A stretch of DNA of 64,000 nucleotides from Hedera helix (lineage: Eukaryota; Streptophyta; Magnoliopsida; Apiales; Araliaceae), in contig OX359274.1 of assembly GCA_947179155.2 (NCBI GenBank), positions 48,083,564-48,147,563 on the forward strand, read 5' to 3'. Within the stretch, counting starts at the first letter, position 1. Each line of letters opens with the position of its first letter. This document shows, one piece after another, positions 1 to 15,113 of this stretch. Under the pieces are notes generated by a model. It made no database searches, was not told the origin of the DNA, and saw only the letters and a list, made by a program, of their open reading frames with translations. A program made the translations under genes and the position numbers.

Positions 1-150
1 AATAGCATCTTTGAAGGAAAACCGGTGTTTCTAATTTCTAAGTGCCTGTTATATCTTTTGGATGTGTCTTTTTGTTTCATTTCTTTTTTTTTAGGTTAGT
101 AATTTGTTTAAGCTCTTAAAATGTGATTTTTTTGTATCTCCTTTCTTCAG

Positions 151-2952
151 TATATCCATGGACTCGCTGCTCGAGGAGTTCATTATTTCCATCGACCAGG
201 ACCCATTCTTCAGGATGCCGGGTTTTTTCTTCTTCCGGTTCGTATGATTTATTCTTGTTTTTGTTTGCTTATCTATTTAATGCACTACTTACTGCTTATA
301 ATGCTTGCTTATTTTTGAACTTTTTGTACTGTAGGAGCTTGGGCAAGAAAGAGCATACATCAGTGAAACCGTGTTCACCTTCATCTTCCTGTCTTTTTTC
401 TTGGTGAGACTCTTTATTTAATTGTGTACATACTTAAAAGTTTATTTGCTTCTTATCCATAAAGGTATTTTAATTTTGTCGATTACTCTCCCACTCTATA
501 TTTATATGTAATAGATGTTCCAGCACATGTGGTGCTGGTGCAAATTATATTTAAATATTCCAGTACTAGTTTTGTAGCTAAAAGCAAACAACATGAATAA
601 AAGGAAATAGATAATAACCATTAAGATTAAGATGTTGTAAAGAGAGGGTGAGAGAATTATCAAGGATACGGACTGGGAAATTAAAGAACTAGATACTTAC
701 AAAAACAAAATAAAATAAAATAACTAGATGGTGGGGCAAAAATGGGTAGTAGAAGTTATCAGTTACAATATCTAAAAAGATATTACTAAGGGAGCCACCT
801 TTTTCTATTGGCTTGAGAGTTCTTATGGTGTGAAGGACAAAACATTAAAAAATGAATGTGGAAATCTACTTTCTATTAAGGCTTGGGGGGAGAGAGAGAG
901 AGGAGGGGAGGGAGGGGGAGTATAGTCATGAGTGCCTGTGAAACCGTTTTATTTTGGGCCTTTCTGTGGTTCTTAAACTTTGAAGGCCTGGATGATGAGT
1001 TTTATAGCGAATGAGAGAATTTTAAGTTGTTTTGGGGGTACTAGTTGTGATTAGTTTATTTGTATTTTCTCCTTATCATTTAATGAGAGTCAGAATATTT
1101 ATCTAACTATTGGCTATCTTCTGGTGCAGTGGACTTTCCATCCTTTTATTTTCAAGAACAAAAAAATCTACACAGTTCTTTTGTGGTGCAGGGTCCTGGC
1201 GTTTCTGTTTGTAAGTGCTAGTATTATATATGCATATAAATTATCTGATGCTGGTGCTAGTGTTATATGCATATAAATTATCTGATGCTGCTGCTATAAT
1301 GCTTAGTTGTTGTATGCAATTATTTGGCATTGACGATAACGGGGTTTATTTTGATGGTTCTCATTAACAATAAAAGGCTGGATGTAATTCTGAGTTCATG
1401 AAATTGGATGTAATTCATGTAGATATTGTCAAAAGTCATTTTAGATGATTGTGTGATATCTCAGTCATTTTGTGGATGTGGGTGGTTTGGGTCCTCTGCG
1501 AAGAGGTGCGGGAAGAGTCCAAGAGCAATGTTTACTTATACTGACTGAAACATTTTTGAATTGCTGAATTGTAAGGTGGTTCACTGATATCCATCTCCAT
1601 TTATGTGCAGGGTTGTCAAATTCTTCGAATCTTAACATTCTATTCTACTCAGCTTCCTGGTCCAAATTACCACTGTCGTGAGGTAATTAACACCAGCAGA
1701 TATTTATAACATTATCTTGTATTGTGATGTAATGATGTGATACATTACTTGTGTTTATATACGAGACATTGCAAGTTCAAATAGTATTTCATTTTAATTT
1801 GTTGGTATTATGAATTTACAATTTTTGGGTTTCATTCTGCACCATACAGGGTTCAAAGTTTGCCACGCTGCCTCGACCAGATAACCTTCTAGAAGTTTTC
1901 ATAATTAGTGAGTGTTTTTTCTTTCCTTGCATATTTTTGTGAGTGCAAATACTCGTATTTATTGTGCTTATTTAATTTTCAAAATCTGCAGTTCCTCGGG
2001 GTGTGCTATATGGTTGTGGTGATTTGATATTTTCATCTCATATGATCTTCTCACTAGTCTTTGTTCGAACATATCAGAAATATGGCACACGAAGGTAATA
2101 TTCTAATTGTGTATGGTAGATTTAGTTCTAACAAAATGTACCAGTAATCCTCTAGTGATCACATAATAGATATTTGCTTGCTTGAGTGTTCCTTCCTTCA
2201 TATTTAATGTGCCGACAAGGGTGCGGACCAGCTCATTGAGTTTGAGGGTTTTCTTAGGTTTTTGTAGTTTCAACTGATTTTTTGTGTTTTTGATGTATTA
2301 TTGCAGGTTTATAAAGCAGTGTGCTTGGTTAGCTGTTGTAGTTCAAAGCCTGTTGATAATTGCTTCCCGCAAGCATTACACAGTTGACGTTGTCGTGGCA
2401 TGGTACAAGGATGTTAATTATTTTTGCAATTTGTATATATTTGGTGAGCACTTTGTAGCCATTTACTGATGTAATTTCATGTATGATATTATTGCAGGTA
2501 TACTGTCAATTTGGTGGTGTACTTCATTGATCATAAACTTCCAGGTTGGCATTCTATTCATCATTAATATCCTTCATGTTATGCTCAATTGTCATTTCTT
2601 GTTTTCTCAGCATTATAAATTTAACATTAACATTGATATATGTCCACACAGAGCTGCCTGATCGCAGTGGAGCTGCATTGTTGCTTCCATTGAGCAAGGA
2701 TAGCCGAATGAAAGAAGAGAATCACAAGCTCTTAAATGGAAATTCTGGAGAACCTACAGATTGGGTATTGATAAATGGCGTTTTCTCTACCTTGTTTCTA
2801 ACGTCTTGTTTCTTTTGTTCCTGGGTACCTTTTTTTTGGTTCTGACATTGTTTACTGCTCTGTTTGTACAGAGGTTGAGAACTCAAGCGAATGGCAAGCT
2901 TCAAGAAGACGGTAACACAGTTCATGTTGACACAGCAATGAATGGTGTATAG
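151..2952 (+). CDS. IPCS: Inositol phosphorylceramide synthase (sphingomyelin-synthase-like), 5' end missing
   Basis: The enzyme transfers inositol phosphate from phosphatidylinositol to ceramide in Golgi membranes, the first step to plant GIPC sphingolipids. Ten exons are visible: 151-237, 335-403, 1130-1210, 1611-1682, 1850-1907, 1992-2094, 2307-2402, 2498-2544, 2652-2764 and 2872-2952. They join in frame to 268 residues; the N-terminal exons lie left of the window. The product has several hydrophobic membrane segments. The PAP2_C-type catalytic motifs are present: CGDLIFSSH (exon 6) supplies one histidine, and RKHYTVDVVVAWYT (exons 7-8) supplies the second histidine and the aspartate. The family landmarks PGPNYHCREGSK and ELPDRS are also present, and the C-terminus is a soluble tail of about 55 residues. 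Transcript sequence probably continues to about 3150-3260. The family assignment is very firm; which of the usual two or three paralogs this is cannot be told. Confidence 0.95.
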
Positions 2953-4623
2953 ACGGTGGAAGCTGCTGCAAGGAAAACTTTCCTCTTCAATACTTTGGTT
3001 CCAAGGAGTGAAAGATTTGGTTACCTAATTTGTAATTCTAAACCAAGCACTACAGGTTATGCTTTCAGATGGTTTGGGTTCCTTACTCCTTTGGTTAACC
3101 TAGTTCATCAATTTGTTCGTGCGTCCACATGTAATATGGGATTTTAATGTTTTAATTGCGTCAATCCTTCTATCATCATTTGTGTTGCATTTTTGTTTCT
3201 GGATGATTTACTTGATCTGTCATTTTGTTTATTGAACGGGAATTGCTAAAGCTTGCAAAATTTTGATGGAAGTCTGAAAGGAGAGGGTATAAAGGACCTC
3301 TGCATTTGCAGTCAATAATAGCTCATGGTCGAGTAGACATGTGCATGTGAGAGCACGTGAGGTTTCTTATGGACATGTGAAGAGCACCTGATGTTTGTAA
3401 TGGAAAATACACGTGAGCTGTTCAATATGCTCCCACCAAGTGCCTGGTTTGGCTGCTTCCTCCTATGGTAAGATAAATCACTTTTACTATAAAGTTTTTT
3501 GACGAAATTATTTTCATGGAAGGCTTTCAATTTAAAAATGGAGACTGCAACAACCAGCACATGTCTTCTCTTTCCCATATACATACAGAGATAAATAATG
3601 CATATATCGCCGTTCTTAGAAGCCAAAAGTCCATTTAACTTCTGGGAAACCTTTCCAGCCAGCGCCGCGCATCCCCTCCCGAGTCAATGTGAGACGACGT
3701 GTGCATGAGAAACGTTTGATGCCTTTTTTTGGCCGCATACCAAAAATAGAGCTTCTTTGTTTTATATAAACCACAAGAACTTCATTAAAGCTAATTAAAA
3801 AAAGAACGGACACATGACATTCCTAATTCCTTACTGGAAAATAATACTTTCTCTATCCCACACAAAGAGTCCCTTTTAAAAAAATTCACAAAAAAAACTC
3901 ATTTTTATTTATATTTATTATATGAAATTATCGTAACATTTATTATCATAATTTTATTATTATGTTACCGCTTTAAATTAACAACTCATTATCGTCGACG
4001 TCAAGCTCGCGGTTCTTGAGGGATTGAGTTTGGGACTTTTGGAGGTCCAAAGACTCTAAAAGCAATTTTAGTTTATCGAGGCATGGAGTTTGTGGAGTTT
4101 TGGACCCCAAACACAATCTGAAATTCATAATAGCTGCACTTGTATAGGAGACTTATAAATAATTTAAAAAAAAAAAAAAAAAGGCTGAGTCCTTTAAACG
4201 CTCCAAACCCACCCCTCAAACTAAACATGCACTATAGATATATCAAAGGCATGATATAGCTGTATGCATACAGCTCAAGGTGCCCGATTGCTGAACTAGT
4301 GAACTCTTTAGTTCATTATTTATGAGAAATTAAATTGCACCAAAAGAAAAAGGATAAGAACTAAAAAGAACAAGGATATAGATATCCACGATTGGGGTTT
4401 TATTCTGTTCTTTGTTCCTCATAAGAATCTAAAAGTTATACATATGGGCCTGTATTCACAGCTTCATTTGCTTTACCCATATGGCCTGCCTTCCTTTCGT
4501 GTGTATTTTTGTTGCACATGACAGCAAATTGGTCCCATACTTTTATGAATTATGACTATATCTATGACCAGAAAAGCTATGCTGGCGCAATTTAAGCTAT
4601 CATGGAAAGGTAGTCAATAAAGT

Positions 4624-4626
<3 letters not shown>

Positions 4627-4678
<52 letters not shown>
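4627..4678. repeat. (TA)n microsatellite
   Basis: About 26 uninterrupted AT units. It forms the left border of the composite inverted-repeat element that follows. Confidence 0.97.
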
Positions 4679-4680
<2 letters not shown>

Positions 4681-4699
4681 CAATGATTCATAGCAAATA

Positions 4700-4993
4700 C
4701 CCCTTCTATTTTTTTTTTAAATGTCGTTTTAGAAAAATATTTTTGTCTCTTAATATTTGTCATTTAAGAATTTCAAATAAACATTAATTGCTTAGCTTTT
4801 AATGTTACGCCAAGTATTAAATATAACTTTGGTTCTCTCATTACTTTTTATTCAATAAGTAACACTCTTTTATTCTAATGTAAGGACAATATTGACATTT
4901 AAAATTATTTTTAACTAAAAAATATATTATTAATTTTTTTTTTTAATATATGTGTCCATTTCTAAAAAGACAAATAATAAGGGACGGAGGGAG
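4700..4993. mobile_element. Stowaway/mariner-like MITE (nested)
   Basis: The 294 bp element is flanked by TA on both sides. Its left terminus CCCCTTCTATTTTTT mirrors the right terminus, whose reverse complement begins CTCCCTCCGTCCC, the classic Stowaway terminus. Both arms then carry ATGTCNTTTTAGAAA-like sequence. It interrupts the left arm of the surrounding inverted-repeat element, so it inserted later. Confidence 0.75.
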
Positions 4994-5131
4994 TAGTTGT
5001 TATGGGTTTGCTAGCAAATGTATTTTATACTTTCTATAAGTAGATCTAAATGTCCAAAATAAGGACTATTTTTCCCTAGCTGCTCAAAGGAGTAGCCGTC
5101 TATTATTTTGCCACCAGAAGGAGTAGTCATA

Positions 5132-5407
5132 AACTCCATCATTTTCATTATATAGGTCGTTTAAGATATAATCACACATATTAAGAAATATCATTAATAT
5201 TAATGTTAAGGAATTAATGTTGATTTGAAATTCCATTATTACCCATGTACTAATTAATTACTCTTAATTCTCTCTCTCTTAATTACTCTATCTTTAAGGA
5301 TAAAATAAAAAATAATTAGATTTTTTCTCCTAGATATATGTCAAATGACTTATATTTTGAAAATAAATAAAATTTCTAAAACGACCTATATAATGGAAAG
5401 GAGAGAG
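5132..5407. mobile_element. MITE with TATAGGTCGTTT terminal repeats (nested)
   Basis: The terminal inverted repeats share TTCATTATATAGGTCGTTT at the left end, mirrored by AAACGACCTATATAATGGAA at the right. A TA flanks each side. The element is about 276 bp, AT-rich and non-coding, and it interrupts the interior of the same outer element as the MITE at 4700. The terminus differs from that of its neighbour, so it is a distinct Stowaway-like family. Confidence 0.75.
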
Positions 5408-6049
5408 TATTACTTTGCCGTTAGGAGTAGCTGCAAGGGAAAAAAACTCGGTCGCTACTTCTTATGACGACAACTAGCGACAAGTATCGACAATAATCGG
5501 CAACTGTCAATGGCTGCTAATGCGTGGGGGTAGGTATTGACAACCATTGATGACTGTCAATGCTTGCAAGCAGTTGTCGCCAGAATGAGTTGCGGTTAGG
5601 AATTTTTTTTCTTCTTTATTTTGAGTTGTTAGATCTATTTTTAGAGAGTGTAAAATGTAATAGTTGTTGAAATAATGCGCATAACAACCATTTCGTATAA
5701 ATTATTTCATATATATAAATTTGATCGAATGACCAAATATTTTAATCGTCGCCAACCTAAATTGCGGACGAAGAGCCATCATGGGATTTTCTGAAATATT
5801 CTTTTTTCAAAAATAATTATTATTCGCACAATCAAACTATGAACGACAATTATCTTTTGCCCTTATAATCAAGCTACAGACGAAAGTTAAGTTTGACTTA
5901 TCATTCGTAATTTAATTTATTACCATCCCCCAAATTAAACTATAGATAGGTATCACCCTAACCATTTGATCACAATTTGGACTCTAAGAATCTACTATAA
6001 TGATATTGTAAAGTTAATACTATCCTTACAATTGTGGTTGTAGATCACT

Positions 6050-6052
<3 letters not shown>

Positions 6053-6112
<60 letters not shown>

Positions 6113-6301
6113 TCATTCATAGCAAAATACTTGTTATGACGCTACACATTTATGGCCGATCATAAGAGATCAGATAATTTAGATTTAAAAATTGCACCAT
6201 TTTAAAAAAATTTAAAATTTAAACTACTAATTTCTCCTATAAATAGTTAGAGATGTATTTGCTTGTATAGTGAAAAAAAAAATATTTGCTATAGATTACT
6301 T

Positions 6302-6358
<57 letters not shown>
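6053..6358. mobile_element. Second (TA)n-bordered inverted-repeat element with flanking (TA)n and (GA)n
   Basis: TA tracts at 6053-6110 and 6304-6333 enclose about 190 bp. The left inner end AGTCATTCATAGCAAAATAC matches, in inverted form, the right inner end just before 6304 (reverse complement AAGAAGTAATCTATAGCAAA). It also resembles the left end of the element at 4679. The right TA tract runs directly into a (GA)n tract of about 25 bp. Confidence 0.6.
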
Positions 6359-7470
6359 GAGATGTTGATGTCTGAAATGGGAGAGTGATGCATGTTATCA
6401 TAATTAGGTATGTCTGCATAACGACTACCTTTCCCTTTTGCATGCCCATATTTTTGTAATGGAAAAGGGGCTAGGGTTCTTGTATGGTTGGTACTAATAA
6501 GTCACTTTCTGTCACTTGCCGCTACTTGCTTCCCTTCATCATTAATTGTCATTCTTAGTGGTGTTAGTGGAGTTATGATCAACGTCTCTCTGTGATAATC
6601 AATATGTATGCTCCCAAAATTCTTGGCCTAAATATCTCACTTGGGGCCCATCATATCTGGAAACTAAGGTAGATTATTCACATTATGTATAATATATTCG
6701 ATTAATTTATATAAAATTCTCATTCTTTACTTCAAAGGTTTCAACCTTTGCACCAGCGGAACTCTCTTTTAAGTCCTAGATCAGCCGATCAGTTTGTTTG
6801 TTGAGGTTGCCAGGTTGGGACTGTTGCATATAGGCAAAATCACATTAAAAGTTTAGGAAAGAGTGACAAACAAAAAGGCAAATATTGAGTTTCACTCGTA
6901 TTTTTGCGAGTTTGACTAATGTCCACTACGACAGGATAGTCGAAAGTCTTGCCTAGCTCAGCGCAAGGTGTAATCGCACAACACTCTTAGAAGACGAGCG
7001 TAATGTGTAATTGAGTTTGAAAATTTATTAGTAATACAATCTTGAATTTTACTAATGTATTTATTTTAAACTCATGTTATATCAGTTAATATTTTCTAGT
7101 TACTACAAAATATTGTTTAGTATGTGGATCATTGTAGAACGTGTGAAGCGTCTAATAAATACATTAGACAAGCAGGACTAACCAAATTGACGAACATGAG
7201 TATATCGAGTATAATTATTTTTTTCTGTTTTTTTCCCTTATTTTTTGTATGAGTTTATTGTATGATTGATCTTAAATTCAGACACCAACTATAATATTAA
7301 CTTTGGATTGAATAAATAATAGTGGGATGAAGGAAAGAATAGGATGGAGAAGGTGAAATCAGAATCAGTTTGAAACTCCAATTTTCTCTCATGTCAAGAA
7401 GTGACATTTAGAAAGAAAAAAAAAGTGACATTTTGAGGAGGGAATGAAAAAGTTTGATTACCAGTTTTAG

Positions 7471-7628
7471 GATCCGGTTAGAAATTAATTTTATGGTAAG
7501 TTGAATAATGAACCAATACAGTGTTGACATGCAGACCGAGAGTTTTTTTTTTTCTCTCTCTACGAGTCAGTACTGTATTATTCTATTGTTCAATTTATCA
7601 TAAAATTAACTTTATACTAACCGAATCC
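7471..7628. mobile_element. Short inverted-repeat MITE, GATCCGGTTAG family (copy 1)
   Basis: The arms at 7471-7523 and about 7572-7628 are inverted copies. The left begins GATCCGGTTAGAAATTAATT; the right reverse-complements to GATTCGGTTAGTATAAAGTT. A pyrimidine-rich core lies between them. A second copy is at 37683-37840. Confidence 0.7.
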
Positions 7629-8509
7629 CTCATTTTGACTGTAACTTTCACTAAGTTGGTGGCTTTTTATATTTGCCCAGTTTCCTCTAATTGCTAATAT
7701 TCATACAATATTCCCTCATTTTCTTTTGTACATATTATTCAAATATGGGTGTTAACGTACGAATTCATCCACGTGTTTAACTACGAACTTATATAAAAAA
7801 AATCATCAAAAATACTTGACAACTAGGGAATACCTCCAGTGTAACAATAAAAACAAGTTTAAGGTAAATTAACAATAGAGGTGAAAAATATTTAATAGAT
7901 TAAACTATATTCTTTGTACTTCTATTGTTTACCTGCATTTATACTTAATTTTACCGATTCAACATAATTATAATTCTTAATTAAAAATTACATGTATCAT
8001 ATAAGAGTTGGTATTAGATACGATAATTATAAGGTACCTTGGCTACCAAGCCAGTAACCCAAGAGAAGTATACATTTATAGTACAACGGACCAACTAGAG
8101 TAGAGCCTAATTAGAGCAGCCTATTATTATTAATAAATATGCAGCCCAAGAATAGGAATTTTCTTTACTTTTCTTTTTTCCCTTTAATTGCTCAAAAGGT
8201 CAAACAAATGTAGTTTTCATATCCTATCATATTGGAAAATTTACAAGATAATGAATTGTACTTAAATATTGACGTGGAAATATCTGTGTTTCATTGATCC
8301 GAGTAAAGATAAAATCGCATAAAAGTTAAATAAATAAACAAATAGAATCAAAAGTCTCATATATTTGATTTTAAATGTCAAGTCACCTATACAAATCTAG
8401 AGCCCGCATGGTACAAATTGAAGTGATTTTCAGCCAAACTAAGAATTAAGTTAGTGGAAGATGAACAAGATTCATTATTATTATTATTATTTTATGTTTT
8501 TGTTAGTTT

Positions 8510-8600
8510 AAGAAAAATTTAACGATTCTGATTTTCTCAATATTAAATTTCCGATCTCATGATACCATAAAGTAGGTATTATCACTCAAACATCATGAAA
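8510..8600 (+). repeat. Dispersed repeat, CTCATGAT/TATTATCACTC family (single copy)
   Basis: The order AAGAAAAATTTAACGATTC, then CCGATCTCATGAT, then GTATTATCACTCAAA matches the tandem copies at 19751-20098 in the same orientation. It is non-coding, and the element type is unknown. Confidence 0.6.
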
Positions 8601-9274
8601 CGAAGTGAAAAAGAATAATTTTTCATGTTGATAAATAACTTATTCACTTGTTCATCAGCATTTTTGTTCGGGTATGAGTTGGAGACATGCCACCCAACTA
8701 ATAAATTAAACACCGATGGAATCCTTTGCACATCCACCACCAATTAAGTATTACTTGATTCAAAACGCTCGCATGAATGTGAGAAAAATGCAATGGTTGG
8801 TTCGTTGAACGTATAATTTGTGTCCATAATATTACTCTTTGATTTTTATTTTAATTTATATTAACGTTTTTCTTTTTACAAATAATGATACTCTATCCAA
8901 AATAATGTTAGTAAGATCTAAAATTCTACTTGCTCATTTATTTAAACAAAATAAAATAGTAAGATTTAAACTTTTACTTGCTTATCCGATTAAATTAGAG
9001 ATATATTTTGACCCTTTAAATTCAATTTGTGAAAATTTAAAATTTTAAATCGATACAAAATTATACCACCCCGTCGAAAACGACCGTTGCTTTTACGGCG
9101 TTATCCTCATTTTCCTTTCCTTGTCCGCACCAAACCACTTCACTCTCCAGATTTATTCTTACCAAAATAAATAAATAAATAAAAATAAAAATCTCCAGCT
9201 ATGAGAGAGACAAAATAGAGGCACAAAAGTGGAATGATGAGGAAGTTGAAAAGCAGAAAAAAGGACGAGTATAA

Positions 9275-9400
9275 CAATTAAATAATATATCAAATATTAT
9301 TTATTTATATTATTAAAATAAGATACAATACAAATTTTAATATTATATTTTATTTTTAATAATATAAATAAATATAATATTTAATTATTATATATTTATA
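9275..9400. repeat. AT-rich palindrome, family member 1
   Basis: The left arm (9275-9335) and right arm (9340-9400) are near-perfect inverted copies sharing TTAATAATATAAATAAAT. Similar palindromes with a TTTTAATTATTAAAAAATA core occur at 27879-28020 and 32643-32785. It may be a MITE. Confidence 0.6.
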
Positions 9401-9883
9401 TTTATTTTAAAAAAAAAGAAGCTCATTCCTTAAACCACAAAAAAGGAGAGAGAAAATAGTTAATCATTATCGGTTTATTTAGCTAATTGACGATGACGTT
9501 TACTGCGCTTAGATCTCCGATTTAAATGCATTAAAATTTGAGGCCCAAATGATTAAAATTTGAAACTCAAATTTTATGTTCATGAGTTAAATAAATTATA
9601 TTTAAAAAAATATATAATAAAAATTTTAAATTTGTTGAGTTTTTAAATATTTTAAATTTGTTATAAATGTTGAATACCAATATATACACAGTATATATTA
9701 AAATATATACATACACAGTATATATGTTGTTATTAAGAATTAAAAATTGTTTAGGATCCACAAAATCCTTCTCCTTTTGATTTCACATTTGAGTCGGTTG
9801 AGTTAAAAGAGTGTACTAGTTTCAGATAAATGCACTCCGTCTGATCTCCGTTTTCTCTCTCTTTAAATCCTCCATCTCCGGCC

Positions 9884-14113
<4,230 letters not shown>

Positions 14114-15113
14114 AAGTGTATAGTCTGTCCGTTTTTCTAAATTTTTATATATATGTAAGCCTTTTTTTTTGTAGTCTCTTGTATCTATCCTCCTACCATT
14201 TTCATTTCGATCTCCTGAAAATTCGAAAGATACTTTGAATATTTATTGTTGGTTTTATATTTATGGCCTTAACCCTTTCAGTTTGAGCATCTGTTATTGC
14301 CAATATATTTAGGCACCCAATGCAGGTGAGAAATCCCATCTTCAGTTCTTTGCCTCGGATATTAGGATACGTATAACTGGCTTTTCTAAGGCCACGTTTA
14401 TTTGCAAGAATGGATTATAATCTCGGATTATAATCCTTGGCCCAAGTTTTCTAATTAATTTCCAATTATTAAACATGAGATCAAAGTACCTGTGTCAATT
14501 GAAATAAAGTGCACGTAAATTGTAAAGAATGTAATGATAATAATTATAAAATATACGTTATTAAACATTTATTGATGATCAAAATTAAACTTATACTCAT
14601 CAAAATAATAAAGAGAAAAAAAGGAAGAGTAATTACTTGAAATATTTAAAGTAACAAAATAAAGCACTAAATTCATACACACGCGCACACACTTGTATAT
14701 GGTTGTACTTCACGTGTATTCTTACTACCTAGCCGGTAAATTCTACGATTTTAGGTGTTTAATAGACTAATTCACCACTTATCACTGATCAAGCTGGATC
14801 AAATACTAATTTTTCTCAAGTCACTGGGTTGATACTTGCAACAACAAAAGTATTTCAAGAAATTAATCATTGTAAATAGCAGATAGAGACCTGCTAACTA
14901 CTGATAATCATAAGAACCGTACAAATTTAGATACGACAAACTCTAGACATGAAAGGAATGGATAATGGGTGTTGAAAAATCTACCGATATCAATACCTCG
15001 AGGCTCTACACTGAAGTTTGTTAATTATCATGTCCCTGAAATATTGCAACCTCATACTTTAAAGGTTCTTTTTCAAATTGCCCCATACGGTATCAGAAAT
15101 CTTCTGCAGGATT
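14114..15113. other. Convergent intergenic spacer
   Basis: This holds the 3' ends of two converging genes (BSK on +, RING-CH on -). No gene is seen. A GGCCACGTTTATTTG motif at about 14390 resembles the terminus of a DNA-transposon MITE, but I could not find a partner terminus. Confidence 0.7.

Larger units (their letters stand above)
4679..5716. mobile_element. (TA)n-bordered inverted-repeat element carrying two nested MITEs
   Basis: The left end, just after the (TA)n tract, reads about 4679-4699 and continues at 4996 with GTTGTTATGGG. The reverse complement of 5640-5716 reads in the same order: ATATATGAAATAAT, then a GAAATGGTTGTTATG segment, then a TAGATCTAA block. The left arm shows the same order through its TAGATCTAA block near 5042. 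The arms match imperfectly over roughly 100 bp once the insertion at 4700-4993 is removed. A second insertion lies at 5132-5407. Without both inserts the element would be about 470 bp. The border in a TA microsatellite resembles the Micron type of MITE described in rice; that classification is inference. Confidence 0.6.
2953..9883. other. Intergenic region, repeat-rich
   Basis: This holds the 3' UTR of the upstream gene (to about 3.2 kb) and then AT-rich DNA without a credible gene. Open frames here are short, have no recognisable domains and lack exon-intron continuity. Most of 4.6-6.4 kb is microsatellite and MITE sequence, described separately. The last few hundred bases before 9884 are the promoter and leader of the BSK gene; a pyrimidine-rich tract lies at about 9850-9880. 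Confidence 0.8.
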
